The position numbers and the translations under genes were made by a program. A stretch of 59,994 nt of DNA from Paenarthrobacter nitroguajacolicus JCM 14115 (GTDB taxonomy: Bacteria; Actinomycetota; Actinomycetes; Actinomycetales; Micrococcaceae). Of this stretch, positions 19,382 to 28,624 are shown one piece after another (the first letter of the stretch is position 1; every line of letters begins with the position of its first letter). The stretch lies in contig BBFS01000017.1 in NCBI GenBank assembly GCA_001313365.1, positions 1 through 59,994 of the forward strand, written 5' to 3'. The notes beneath the pieces were generated by a model. That model did no database searches. It was not told the DNA's origin and was given only the letters and a program-made list of their open reading frames with translations.

Positions 19382-19692
19382 GCCGCGAATCCGCAGCATT
19401 CCGGGCCCGCAAGCAAGGGCTGACTAATAGTCAGGTTACTTGCTACTTGCCCCCCCGGGAGCCGCTAGCGTTGCTGGTGTAGTACCGAGTCCGACCCAAT
19501 CGGCAGGAGTGCTTTATTGGCTGCATTTCATAAATTCATCGGGGGGGTTGCATAAATAGTTCCAATCCCCCCACATTCCATAGGGCCTCCAGGGCCCCAT
19601 TACGGTGCCTACACCTTGGAACAGGCACCCGATGAACATACTCGCTTCATCACGTTCATGGAATTTCCATCAACAAGAAAGTAGGAGCAAAA
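19382..19692. other. Intergenic region upstream of the GlsB-like gene
   Basis: A 311-nt gap without a convincing gene. It holds TCAGGTTACTTGCTACTTGC at 19431-19450, which resembles the sequence upstream of the ZIP gene (44669), a C7 run at 19451, a G7 run at 19542 and the AT-rich stretch TTGCATAAATAG near 19549 that could serve as a promoter. Confidence 0.5.
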
Positions 19693-20216
19693 ATGGGTTT
19701 CTTTGGTTTTCTTCTGCTCGGCCTTTTGGCCGGCGCTATCGCAAAGCTTATTCTTCCCGGACGCCAGGGTGGCGGCTGGCTGATCACCCTCCTGTTGGGC
19801 GTCGTCGGCGCACTCCTGGGCGGCTGGATCGGCGGGCTCATCTTCGGAACGGGCCTGCAGGAATTCTTCTCCCTCACCACGTGGCTCCTGGCTATCGGCG
19901 GCTCCATCATTGTGCTGCTGATCTACGGCCTGGTCACCAACCGCAGGACACACCATGCTAACAACCAGAACCGCGACGCCAACGGCGACGAACTCGAAGG
20001 CCAGTATTCCGAAGGCGACTACGGAGACACAGGTGTGTCCCCCCCGGAAACACTGAAGGACGATGCCGGAGCGACTACACCGAAGGTGACTACGCCGAGA
20101 AGACGGTACCTTCGCTGACGCCGAACTGGATGAAAAGAACACGGAAGACGTCCCTGAGGACCGACCTTTCTCCTCCGAACCGGACGAAGAAGCTTCAGGC
20201 TCCAGTCGACCGTAAC
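19693..20216 (+). CDS. GlsB/YeaQ/YmgE-type membrane protein with acidic C-terminal tail
   Basis: Three transmembrane segments (GFFGFLLLGLLAGAIAKLIL, LITLLLGVVGALLGGWIGGL, TTWLLAIGGSIIVLLIYGLV) match the transglycosylase-associated stress family of about 85 residues. A tail of roughly 90 residues follows, rich in Asp, Glu and Gly (EGQYSEGDYGD, then FADAELDEKNTEDVPED after frame changes near 20041 and 20085), ending SSRP at TAA 20216. The acidic extension is longer than usual for the family. AGTAGGAGC precedes the ATG. Confidence 0.8.
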
Positions 20217-20363
20217 AACTGAATACAGCCAAGAACCGGAGAACTGCAGATGCAGTCTCCGGGTTCTTGCGTTGTGCGGGTTCATACATTGTGAGGCCTG
20301 ATATTTTCGGGCATGGATTGTTGGGGCATCGACTCGGAAGTCCGCGTAGCGTCGAAGAAAAGG

Positions 20364-21262
20364 ATGGAGCACCGGGTGCAAGACGGAGGCATGATGCAGG
20401 GCTGGAATCGGGCCATAGAGCTCATCGAGCAAGACCTCACCGCGGATATCGAGGTGGGTGTCTTGGCTCGTGCTGCCCTGACCTCCGAGTACCACTTCCG
20501 CCGGATGTTTTCCTCCCTGGCTGGCCTGCCCATATCTGAGTACATCCGCAGGCGGCGCCTGACGGCAGCCACTGCGGAAATCCTCGAGGGCGGGACTGTG
20601 CTGAACGTTGCCGTCCGCTATGGGTACGGATCGGCAGAGGCATTCACCCGTGCGTTCAAAGCCCTGCACGGGTTGAGCCCCCCCTCTGAGGCACGACTGC
20701 CGGGCGCGGTTCTCCATTCCCAACCTCAATTGAGTTCCACCTCCGAGTTGAAGGAAACGCCGACATGAAGCACCGCATAGAAGATCAACCTGCTTTCCGC
20801 CTCATAGGCCTGAAAGCCCGTGTCCCTTTGGTCCACGAGGGACCCAATCAAGCCATCATCGACTTCCAGCGAGGACTGGACCCCCGCTGTCACCAAGCAA
20901 TTGTTGGAGATTGCGGACATGGATCCCGCCGGCCCGCTCTCTGTCACTGACAACATCGAAGAGCAGCGCAACGAGGGAAGCGAACTGGACTATTGGCACG
21001 CAGTAGCCTCTACGAAACCGGTCCCGGAAGGTTTCGAGTCCCTGGAGGTCCCGGCCGGCCTGTGGGTGGTCTTTGAAGCCGAGGGAAAGTTCCCCCCCGA
21101 AGTCCTGCAGGGTATGTGGCTGATGCCGCCACGGAATGGTTTCCTGCCAACCCCCTACAGGTGGGCACCGGGACCGGAAATGCTCAGCGTCCAGGTGGAA
21201 CCCGGCGGCACGCATGGCCGCGGGCAACTGTGGATTCCCATTGAAAGGCAGAACTACGCTGA
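20364..21262 (+). CDS. AraC family regulator with GyrI-like effector-binding domain
   Basis: N-terminal AraC helix-turn-helix (WNRAIELIEQDLTADIEVGV, SEYHFRRMFSSLAGLPISEY, VAVRYGYGSAEAFTRAFKAL) joined to a C-terminal GyrI-like ligand domain (QPAFRLIGLKARVPLVHEGP, SELDYWHAVASTKPVPEGFE, GPEMLSVQVEPGGT). About 295 residues like known MarA/GyrI fusions. Frames shift near 20680, 20735, 20881 (C5 for C4) and 21095-21130. Start candidates are ATG 20364 and ATG 20391 behind ACGGAGG. The C-terminal stop is unresolved; a TGA at 21260-21262 is likely. It meets the isochorismatase gene tail to tail. Confidence 0.8.
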
Positions 21263-21826
21263 GGGAGCTGATCCCAGAAGCTGCCGAATTTCATTCAAGG
21301 GCAACACGTTCTGCCGGTATTCACGGGTGAGGACCCGCAGTACGGACTCTGCGGCTTCCGCGTTCTCCGTCCCAATGGCCTCGGCCGCATAAATCACCTT
21401 GATGTTGTGTGCAAAGGCGTCAGCGGCCGTTTGGGCGATGCAGTTATGGGCTGAAATTCCGGCAAGAATGACGGTGTCGACGCCCCCCCAGTTCCTCAGG
21501 CGCATGGCAAGATCTGTTCCGAAAAAGGCGCTGTCCCTGGTCTTGATCAACCGGGGAAGATCGGCAGTGAGCAGCCCGGGAACGAACTCGGCCTGCTCAC
21601 TGCCCCCCCTGAAGATAAATCCCTGATCATCGTCGAGCATGTTCAGGCTCCACGTGGATTTGTCCCGTTCATGCACGGTTCCTACCAGGATCACTTTGGT
21701 CCCGGCTTGGAGCGCTGCGCTGGTCAACGAATTGCAGGCAGGAACAATTTCTTCCTGGCGCCCCCCCTTGAGAGCAGGGTCCTCGAAGTAGGCGTTCTGC
21801 ATGTCGATCACCAACACAGCGATCAT
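21254..21826 (-). CDS. Isochorismatase-family cysteine hydrolase
   Basis: A 190-residue intact frame. The catalytic triad of the family is visible: Asp in VLVIDMQNAYFED, Lys in RLIKTRDSAFFGTDL, and Cys in ILAGISAHNCIAQTAADAFA. Extra Gly residues in LKGGRQ, FRGGSEQ and NWGGVD coincide with G/C runs of seven and are probably sequencing insertions. It may hydrolyse an amide or ester such as nicotinamide-like or carbamoyl compounds; the target cannot be named. It is followed by 47 nt to the SDR gene stop on the same strand. Confidence 0.88.
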   Translation of the reverse strand: MIAVLVIDMQNAYFEDPALKGGRQEEIVPACNSLTSAALQAGTKVILVGTVHERDKSTWSLNMLDDDQGFIFRGGSEQAEFVPGLLTADLPRLIKTRDSAFFGTDLAMRLRNWGGVDTVILAGISAHNCIAQTAADAFAHNIKVIYAAEAIGTENAEAAESVLRVLTREYRQNVLPLNEIRQLLGSAPSA

Positions 21827-21873
21827 CGTTGTACTCCCTAAACCTGAACCTCAACAAACCGCCTGGACAGAGA

Positions 21874-22817
21874 TCAGAGTCCCTTCCCGCCCGTGACGGG
21901 AAGGACTGCTCCCGAAATATAGGAGCCTTCATCGGACGCCAGCAACACGTAGGCTGGCGCCAGCTCGGCCGGCTGGCCGGCACGACCCAGTGGTGTGTCC
22001 TGCCCAAAGGTGGGGGGGAGCTTGTCCGGCCATTCGGTGGCTGGGATCAGTGGAGTCCAGATAGGGCCAGGCGCCACTGCATTAACGCGGATCCCCTTGG
22101 GCCCGAGTTCCTCGGCCATGGCCTTGGTGAAGGCCACCTGGCCGCTTTGGTCATGGCATAGTCGATCAACTGGGCGGACGGATTAAACGCCTGGATGGAT
22201 GCCGTGACAATGATCGAGGCGCCCGGCCGGAGATGCGGAATGGCTGCCTGCGCCGTCCAGATCAGCGAGTACAGATTAGTTTTGAAGACACGGTCGAACT
22301 CTTCCGTGGGTATGGTTTCCAGGCCTTCGCGGTTCTTCTGGTAAGCCGCATTCAAAACCACGACGTTGAGCCCGCCAAGCTCCTGCACTGTACGTTCCAC
22401 AATCTCGGCCGCGAAGCCTTCATCCCGCGCATCACCGGGCAACAGCAGGGCTTGCGCTCCGCACTCACGGATCCAATCCGCCGTCGACTGCGCGTCTTCC
22501 TCTTCCTCCGGAAGATAACTAATGGCCACGTTGGCGCCTCGCGCGCGTAGGCAATGGCTACCGCAGCGCCGATGCCGGAGTCACCGCCGGTGATCAACGC
22601 GGTCTTCCCCCCCTGCAGGCGCCGTGCCCCACATAACTCTTCTCGCCATGGTCCGGTTGCGGATCCAGTGGTTTGGTGAGGCCGGGCTGTTCCTGCTCCT
22701 GCTGGGGGGGGAATTCACCCGAGTGGTACCCGCGGCGGGGGGGTCTGACGGTGCGGAGGTGAGACGGTTCCCGTCGGTTTGCGGCTTGTCAGTCTGGTTC
22801 GGATCACCTTGAGTCAT
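21874..22817 (-). CDS. SDR family oxidoreductase (YhdG/GSP39-like)
   Basis: NAD(P)-dependent short-chain dehydrogenase with an N-terminal hydrophilic extension of about 50 residues, as in general stress protein 39. Motifs: ITGGDSGIGAAVAIAYARE for cofactor binding, VLNAAYQK, and the catalytic Tyr/Lys in QLIDYAMTKAA. The end, YISGAVLPVTGGKGL, is typical. Frames shift near 22735, 22690, 22610, 22530 and 22143. The ATG at 22817 has AAGGGG upstream. About 300 residues. Confidence 0.86.
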
Positions 22818-22916
22818 GGTTCTGCCCCTTTTCAGATTGCACGGCACGGTGCTTTATTCACTCCACGGTACTTTTGCCCTGTACCCGTACACCCGAGCTC
22901 CTAAACGCAGTCAGGA

Positions 22917-23782
22917 CTAGGTCCGGAGGGTCCTCGCTTTGACCATAAGGAACAACCCGTATGCGATGAGCCCCAGTGCGACGGCGGCCAACAAGTACGG
23001 GCCATAGGGCTGCTCCTTCAAGGCTTTCAAACTTCCATCAAGGCCCGTTGATTGCTCGGGCTGCGCGCGAACCGCGGCGATGACCACCAACAGCCCCCCC
23101 ACCAGGAAGAGGGCGATCCCCCCCTTGGCGATGTAACCCACCACGCAACCCAGAGTTGGAACTTGTGCACGCCCGGGTTGGGCGAAAGGGATAGGTCCTT
23201 GGTGAACTTTCGACGAAAACCCCCCCTCACAGCGAAGACGACGCCGGTAATCGCGACGCCGGCGCCGATGGCGATCAGCAAGAAGACCCCCCCGAACGGC
23301 GCCTTCATAAGAGTGACGGTGAAGTCGCTGCTGGACTCCCGGCTGTTCTGGCCATGCCCCCCCACTACGAAAGAAATGATGGTGGCCGCCAACGCAGCGA
23401 ACACCAAGGCCTGGCCTAAAGCCGATAAACGCTTGGTCAGTTTGTTGTCAGAGGCGATTCGGTAGCCGAGGATGGCATTTCCCAGTTGCCATAAAGCCAA
23501 CGCCGCACAGGCTCCAAAGCAGGCCCAGAGCAGGAGGGGGGGCCCGGCTGGTTTGTTGGCCAACTCGGTCACAGCGCCGCTGACATCAGCCTCGCCGCCG
23601 CGGCCCACCGCGAGTTGGATCGCTATGACGCCAATGAGCAGGTGCAGGAGCCCGCTCACGGCATAACCGGCCCGGGCAACAGCTGCGAAAGCCTGCGAAT
23701 TCGCGGCTTCCTCGGCCACATCAGCGGCCTTTCTCATCTCTTCCTTGATGGCAAGCCTCCTTATTTTCGCGCTGGACTCCAT
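22917..23782 (-). CDS. DUF1206 domain membrane protein
   Basis: About 287 residues with three repeats of the DUF1206 unit, each with two membrane segments: VARAGYAVSGLLHLLIGVIA, LFLLIAIGAGVAITGVVFAV-type second unit, and VGYIAKGGIALFLVGGLLVV near the end. A frameshift near 23148 splits the last repeat. Start ATG 23782 (MESSAKIRRL) has AAGGGA close by; ATG 23737 is an alternative. The family is widespread in actinobacteria with no known function. Confidence 0.84.
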
Positions 23783-23854
23783 CGTCCCTTAAACGGCGTC
23801 GGGCAGGTACTCGCCCGAATAACGAGGTGCCTTCCCTAGTGAAGGCCTGGCGCC

Positions 23855-24063
23855 CTAGAAGCGACGACCGACTGCGGCCAGATGCTCCTGAGCCCCGCGC
23901 CAAGGGGGGGTTGAACTGCTCACGGACGGTCACCACTGCACGGGTCTGGCCAACGGTTTCCCCCAGCGTGGCCCGCGGCGTCGGGGGGGGCACCTGTGAG
24001 GGCTTCGGACTTCGTGTGGGCGGCGCCGGCAGTCCCGGACTTGGCGGAGATCTGGTCAGTCAT
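23855..24063 (-). CDS. Small hypothetical protein
   Basis: About 68 residues. The ATG at 24063 follows AAGGACCACC and gives MTDQISAKSGTAGAA, then RATLGETVGQTRAVVTVREQ. A base is missing near 23885; corrected, it ends EHLAAVGRRF at TAG 23855, just before a small hairpin (GCCTTC...GAAGGC, 23830-23847). C/G runs near 23990 and 23908 add uncertainty. No domain recognised. Confidence 0.5.
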
Positions 24064-24191
24064 TTCGGTGGTCCTTCCTGGAAGTTCCCGTCAGCTGATT
24101 GGCTGATGTTTCAACCATCGGACGGGGTCCTCAAGAAGGACGCCGGGTCATCTCAAGATTCCCTCAAGATTCCTCCGGCGCGTCGAGTCCG

Positions 24192-24260
24192 CCCCGCCGA
24201 GGTGGCATTTAATGACAATGTTCCGCGTCGCGATTGTCATTAAATGCCACCTCGGCGGGG
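24192..24260. repeat. 28-bp perfect inverted repeat with 13-nt loop
   Basis: Arms 24192-24219 and 24233-24260 are exactly complementary and include the AT-rich core GGCATTTAATGACAAT. It lies 12 nt past the stop of the minus-strand gene at 24272 and 128 nt before the next start. It has no T tract, so it may be a mobile or regulatory repeat and not a simple terminator. Confidence 0.88.
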
Positions 24261-24271
24261 GGGCAAAGGAT

Positions 24272-24768
24272 CTAGGAGGCGTCCTTTTTGGCTTGGCGCT
24301 GGGCACCTTGCGAACGGCTGGAAGCGTCCCGCTTCACTCCGCCGGTGGTCTTCTGGTGAGACCGGGTCCGGCCCGAAGTGGTAGTGGATTTGGTGCCGGT
24401 TCCGGAGCTCTTCGGCCCGGTGGACTTGTCGGCGCCGGCGCGTTCAAGTCGCTCATCCTTGAGTTCTTCTGCCGCCTCATGGGCCACCCTGGCCAGTTCG
24501 GTGCTCACGATGGAGAGTGCTTCCTCGAACACCAGCGCCTGGCACGCGCTTTGTCCGACTTGTTGGCTGCGGCTCCGCGACCACCGGCTTCGAGTACTTC
24601 GTCCGCCGCTTTGCGTCGATAGTTGGTGGTGTGTTTGTTCCGGGCCTTCCGCACCCGTTTATGGAGTTGGAGCAGGCCTTCCTCGTCGAGGAGCTCAAGT
24701 CTTGCTGGCTCCAATTCGCGAATCAAATCAAGTTGATCTTGTTTCAACACCCACAGATATTGGTCCAT
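24272..24768 (-). CDS. Hypothetical protein with basic Ser/Thr/Lys-rich tail
   Basis: About 165 residues. The N-terminus MDQYLWVLKQDQLDLIRELE and the following LLDEEGLLQLHKRVRKARNK are helical; the C-terminal third (KSSGTGTKSTTTSGRTRSHQ and on) is basic low complexity, ending AKKDAS. The frame changes near 24540. ATG 24768 or an upstream GTG at 24786 behind AGGAG may be used. The tail suggests nucleic-acid binding but nothing proves it. Confidence 0.6.
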
Positions 24769-24819
24769 TCGCCGATGATTCCACACCTCCTGTTAGAGGT
24801 ATAGAGCGTCACGGAGTTC

Positions 24820-25227
24820 TCACTCAACTGCACGGCCCTGCTGCGGATCGACAGCCTGTAGATCCGGCTCCAAGAGCCAAGACATTGCCTCGGCTTCGGA
24901 GGTAAAGAACCTCGTGGGGCAGGGCGCGGGCTGGGCGGCCAGTTGGTAGTCGACGAGTATGCGGTCAACAGGATTTTCACCCAGCAACGCAATTCTGGAG
25001 GCCGCACAGGGCTCGATGAAAACGTCACGTGCCGCGCGACTCAAGTGGCTCGCGTTGGCCATCCTGACCAGCAAGGGATAGCGGCTACCGGCAGCGAACT
25101 CGTTGACAGCGTCCACGGCAGCCCGGGCGTTACCGGCTTCAATTCTGACGCCCGGGTCCCAAGCCAGTAACAAGACATTGTCCGGCTCGAGGTGAAGTGT
25201 GTAGTCGACGTCGTCCGCTTCGGCCAT
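24820..25227 (-). CDS. STAS/SpoIIAA-like hypothetical protein (DUF7793 type)
   Basis: About 135 residues without a membrane segment. Pattern LHLEPDNVLLLAWDPGVRIE, then YPLLVRMANASHLSRAARDV, IALLGENPVDRILVDYQLAA and TRFFTSEAEAMSWLLE matches actinobacterial STAS-like proteins. The ATG at 25227 with GGAGACGG is preferred over an upstream start at 25305. Function unknown; the family is often regulatory. Confidence 0.66.
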   Translation of the reverse strand: MAEADDVDYTLHLEPDNVLLLAWDPGVRIEAGNARAAVDAVNEFAAGSRYPLLVRMANASHLSRAARDVFIEPCAASRIALLGENPVDRILVDYQLAAQPAPCPTRFFTSEAEAMSWLLEPDLQAVDPQQGRAVE

Positions 25228-25374
25228 GGAACCGTCTCCATCTCTGCAGGATTGCAGGATTGCAGGACTGCCCGCATGCCACGGGCTGACTCCACCCTGC
25301 ACCACTCAGCATTCACCCTGTCTCACCCGAAACGAGTGATCTTTGGCTTGGGGTCCGGGGGGGCCTGTAAGAGA

Positions 25375-26325
25375 TCAGGCGGTAAAGCGGCGCCGGTAGT
25401 CCGTGGGTGAGGTGGAAAAGGCGCTGGCGAAGTTCTGCCTGAGGGTCACGGCGCTGCCGAACCCGCAGTCGGCCGCAACCTGGTCAACAGACAGGTCGGT
25501 GGTTTCCAGCAGGCGGCGGGCCGCATCCAGGCGGCGAGCGCGTATCCAGGCCGACGGCGTGGTCCCGGTTGAGGCGCGGAAGGCGCGCACGAAGGTTCGC
25601 CGGCTCATGTGAGCCTGGGCGGCGAGCCGGTCAATGCTGAGCGGCTCTCCAAGCCGACCCAACGCCCACTCAAGTAAACGGGCCATCGGATCCCCCCTCG
25701 GCTCGCGGCGGAAGGGGGGGATGCTCGATGTACTGGGCCTGCCCACCTTCACGGTGCGGAGCGATGACCAGGCTTCGCGCCACCTGGTTGGCTGCCTCCG
25801 CTCCCAAACGGCCTCTCACAACGTGCAAGCACGCATCGAGTCCGGACGCTGTGCCCGCAGATGTCAGGACGTCGCCGTGATCGATATACAGCACTGTTTG
25901 GTCGAGGGAGACGTCGGGATGCCGGACAGCGAGGGAATCAAAGGCTTGCCAGTGGGTCACGGCAGATCGTCCGTTCAGGAGACCGGCGTCGGCAACGGGG
26001 GATCGCTCCCAAACACAGACCCACTATGGTTGCGCCCCCCCTGCCATGGGCTTCCCGGAGGACGTTGCTGAGGACTTCGCCGGGCTCGCGTTCGTCGTCG
26101 AACCAGGACGGCACCACTACGACGTCGGCGTGTACCACCGTCGAGGGTCCCTGGACTTCCCCCCCAACACGTAGCCCTCGGCCGTTTGGATGTGGCCCGC
26201 CCGGTCCGAGAACAGGACGGTGTTCCACTCGGCCAAGCCTGGCGGGAGACCTCGTCGAACACCATTTGCGGCACGGCCAGATGGAACATTGTGACGCCAT
26301 TGAATGCGTACACCGCGATCCTCAT
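25375..26325 (-). CDS. GlxA/FtrA-type AraC regulator with class I GATase-like domain
   Basis: About 315 residues. N-terminal DJ-1/PfpI-like sensor domain: MRIAVYAFNGVTMFHLAVPQ, then VVVPSWFDDEREPGEVL and IVGLCLGAIPVADAGLL (Cys elbow). C-terminal AraC DNA-binding domain: MARLLEWALGRLGEPLSIDR, RRTFVRAFRASTGTTPSAWI, QVAADCGFGSAVTLRQNFAS. Frames shift near 26245, 26160, 26035, 26005 and 25720, at C/G runs. The ATG at 26325 follows GGAGGG. It is divergent from the isochorismatase gene at 26458 and probably controls it. Confidence 0.86.
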
Positions 26326-26364
26326 GCTGCCCTCCGCTGGTCTTTGGCCCGAACCCATCGTATA

Positions 26365-26378
26365 TGGCATTCGTGCCA
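26365..26378. promoter_or_regulatory. Candidate operator TGGCA-N4-TGCCA
   Basis: TGGCATTCGTGCCA lies between the divergent AraC regulator and isochorismatase genes. AraC regulators with a GATase-like sensor often bind TGGC-containing sites, so this is a plausible site for the adjacent regulator. Confidence 0.4.
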
Positions 26379-26457
26379 CTGGTGCCCAGCGCGCAATGGA
26401 CGAATGATGAAAGGGACCGCCGAATGTCGCCCCAGCAACCACTACGGGAGAACACCA

Positions 26458-27102
26458 TGAGCACACCCCGCCGCGCCCTCGTCCTTGTCGATGTCCAGCA
26501 GCAGTACTTCAGCGGCCCGCTGGAAATTCAGCACCCGCAGCACCAAGAGTCTCTTCCGATGATCGTGAAGGCCATCGAGGCCGCAACTGCAGCCGGCATC
26601 CCCCCCATCGCAGCCATCCAGCACAGCGAGGGTGAAGGCGCACCCGTCTTCGCCCCCCCGGGAACAGCGGAATACGAGCTGCACCCCCCCGAGGTGGAAG
26701 CCCGCCGGACCGGTTCATGGAAAAGGGTGGTCAAGCAGTACGGTTCGGTCTACGCCGGCACGGATGTCGCCGCCTGGCTGCGGGAGCACGACGTCGACAC
26801 CGTCACCTTGGTGGGTTACATGGCAAACAACTGCATCCTGGCATCGGCCGTTGAAGCAGAATTCCTCGGCTTCGCCACCGAAGTACTCTCTGATGCCACG
26901 GGAGCCATCAACCTCAGCAACAACGCCGGAACCGTGGACGCCAAGACCGTACACACCACGTTGATGGCGTTGTTGAATTCCAACTGGGCCGCCGTTGCTC
27001 CCACCGAAGCTTGGGCCAAGGCCGTCGAGTCCGGCAGGCGCTGGAAAAGAGCGATCTGGGCAGCTCCGCATGGCAGGGGCCGCGTTACAGGCAGCGTCCT
27101 GA
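26458..27102 (+). CDS. Isochorismatase-family cysteine hydrolase
   Basis: About 212 residues. Catalytic Asp in ALVLVDVQQQYFSGP, Lys in RVVKQYGSVYAGTDV and Cys in LVGYMANNCILASAVEAEFL. Extra Pro residues (GIPPIAA, FAPPGT, LHPPEV) match C runs of seven. The frame is lost near 27045 (expected SGQALEKSDLGSS) and again near 27070; corrected, it ends AGAALQAAS at TGA 27100-27102. Related to the gene at 21254 but only modestly similar. Divergent from the AraC regulator that probably controls it. Confidence 0.86.
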
Positions 27103-27124
27103 AAAGCTCCCTGACCGGCTTGGA

Positions 27125-28545
27125 TCAATGCGACGACGGCGACTCCGCATCCTGGCTTTCCCGTTCTTCCGCCGCTGTCTGCGCATACGAGGCAGATACG
27201 CGGCGGTAGACGGGAGTCAGGAAAGCGATCAAGGCGACAACGATCATGATGATGCCGGCGGCCAGGAACACCAAGGCGATGCCACGGGAAATTCCTTCGC
27301 CCAGCAGGGGGGGAGCAAGGCTGGCCGCCCCTTCCTCGGATCGGGCGTAGGGGGGGATGATCCAGAATTGGGCGATCGGTGCGATGAGGAAGGCGGTGAT
27401 GGGCGCCGCCGCGGACTCGAACGCCATGGCGAAACCAAACACCCTGCCCTGCCGCGGTAGTGGCACCACCTTTTGGATGACGGTCTGTTCAGCGGCTTCA
27501 ACCACAGGGACGAGCGCCATGTAGAGCCATATCCCCACGATGTATAGCCAAGCCCACTCGCGACCGTAAACACCGCACCGATGAAGCCCATCAACAGCAC
27601 GGCAATGAGCATGGTCCGCAAGGGATTGACCCGAGGCCGAACTTGCCGATCAGCGCACCTCCAACAATGAACCCCGTGGCGCCAATGGCGAAGACAATTC
27701 CCCACATCTCCACGGAGAACATCTCCAGGCCGTACGGTCCATCAAAGCCATGTACACGCCGCCAATGAAGTTGTTGAACGTGGAGAAGAGAATCAGCGCA
27801 AAGAGGCCGGATACTGCCATGACGGCAGCCCACGACCCCCCCCGCAAGTCGAATCCGCCTTGCGCGTCGGAAGCGGCTGCCCGCACTTCCTCGGCAGGCG
27901 CAGCATGAGCAAGTGCCCGAAGGCCAAGGCGGTCAGCACCAAGGCGACAACCACCGTCCACCCCATGCCCAGCAGTCCTACCGATAGCCCGGACAGGACC
28001 GAGGTGACGATAAACATGAGCCCCTGCACCATGCCGACGAGCCCGTTGGCATTGGCCCGCCGATCCGGTTCGATCAAGATGGTGACAGTGGTGGACAGGG
28101 CAATATTTCGCATGTTCTCCACCACTGCGCCGATCAGGATGATCATGGTGAAGATCCAGAACCACGGCTGTGTCAGGTCCAGCAGGGCCTGCTCGGGTGT
28201 CAGCAGGAACATGACGCCTGAGAGGACGAACATCACCATGGTGAAGGCGGCGGCGAAACGCATCACGGCCAATTTGCGGTAACGGTCAACGAAAGTTCCG
28301 AAACTGATGCTGGAGAGGGCGATCAGCAGCATGTACGCGCCGCCTATCACCCCTGTGGCGATGACATTCCGTGTCTCCAAGTACACCCAGAACGTCAGTG
28401 CGAACCAGAGATAGCTCGTTGTGATGTTCGCGAGGGCGGTGTTCACCAGGATCCCGGTAAAGGTCCGGGATCTTTGCGCGGGAGTGCGTAGGGAGAGATC
28501 GATACTTTCAGTAGACGCGGCGGAGGCCGGTTCCTGCTCGGTCAT
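27125..28545 (-). CDS. Major facilitator superfamily transporter
   Basis: About 465 residues, 12 predicted membrane segments. First half: FTGILVNTALANITTSYLWF, VIGGAYMLLIALSSISFGTF followed by the loop VDRYRKLAVMRF, then WFWIFTMIILIGAVVENMRN. Second half: MAVSGLFALILFSTFNNFIG, GIVFAIGATGFIVGGALIGK, and GIALVFLAAGIIMIVVALIA. Resembles the MFS permeases of the macrolide/enterobactin type. Frames change near 27838, 27745, 27635, 27575 and near the G7 at 27305. ATG 28545. The substrate is unknown. Confidence 0.84.
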
Positions 28546-28624
28546 GCGTCCCAGTAAACCACCGCCGCCACGGTCCCGGTAGTATCGGCAAGGAATCCTA
28601 AAGACGCTTGGGGGGAGTAACAAC

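Noticed and set aside
19431..19692. Riboswitch or small RNA in the gap before the GlsB-like gene
   Set aside because: No recognisable aptamer fold could be seen by eye, and the region has error-prone runs.
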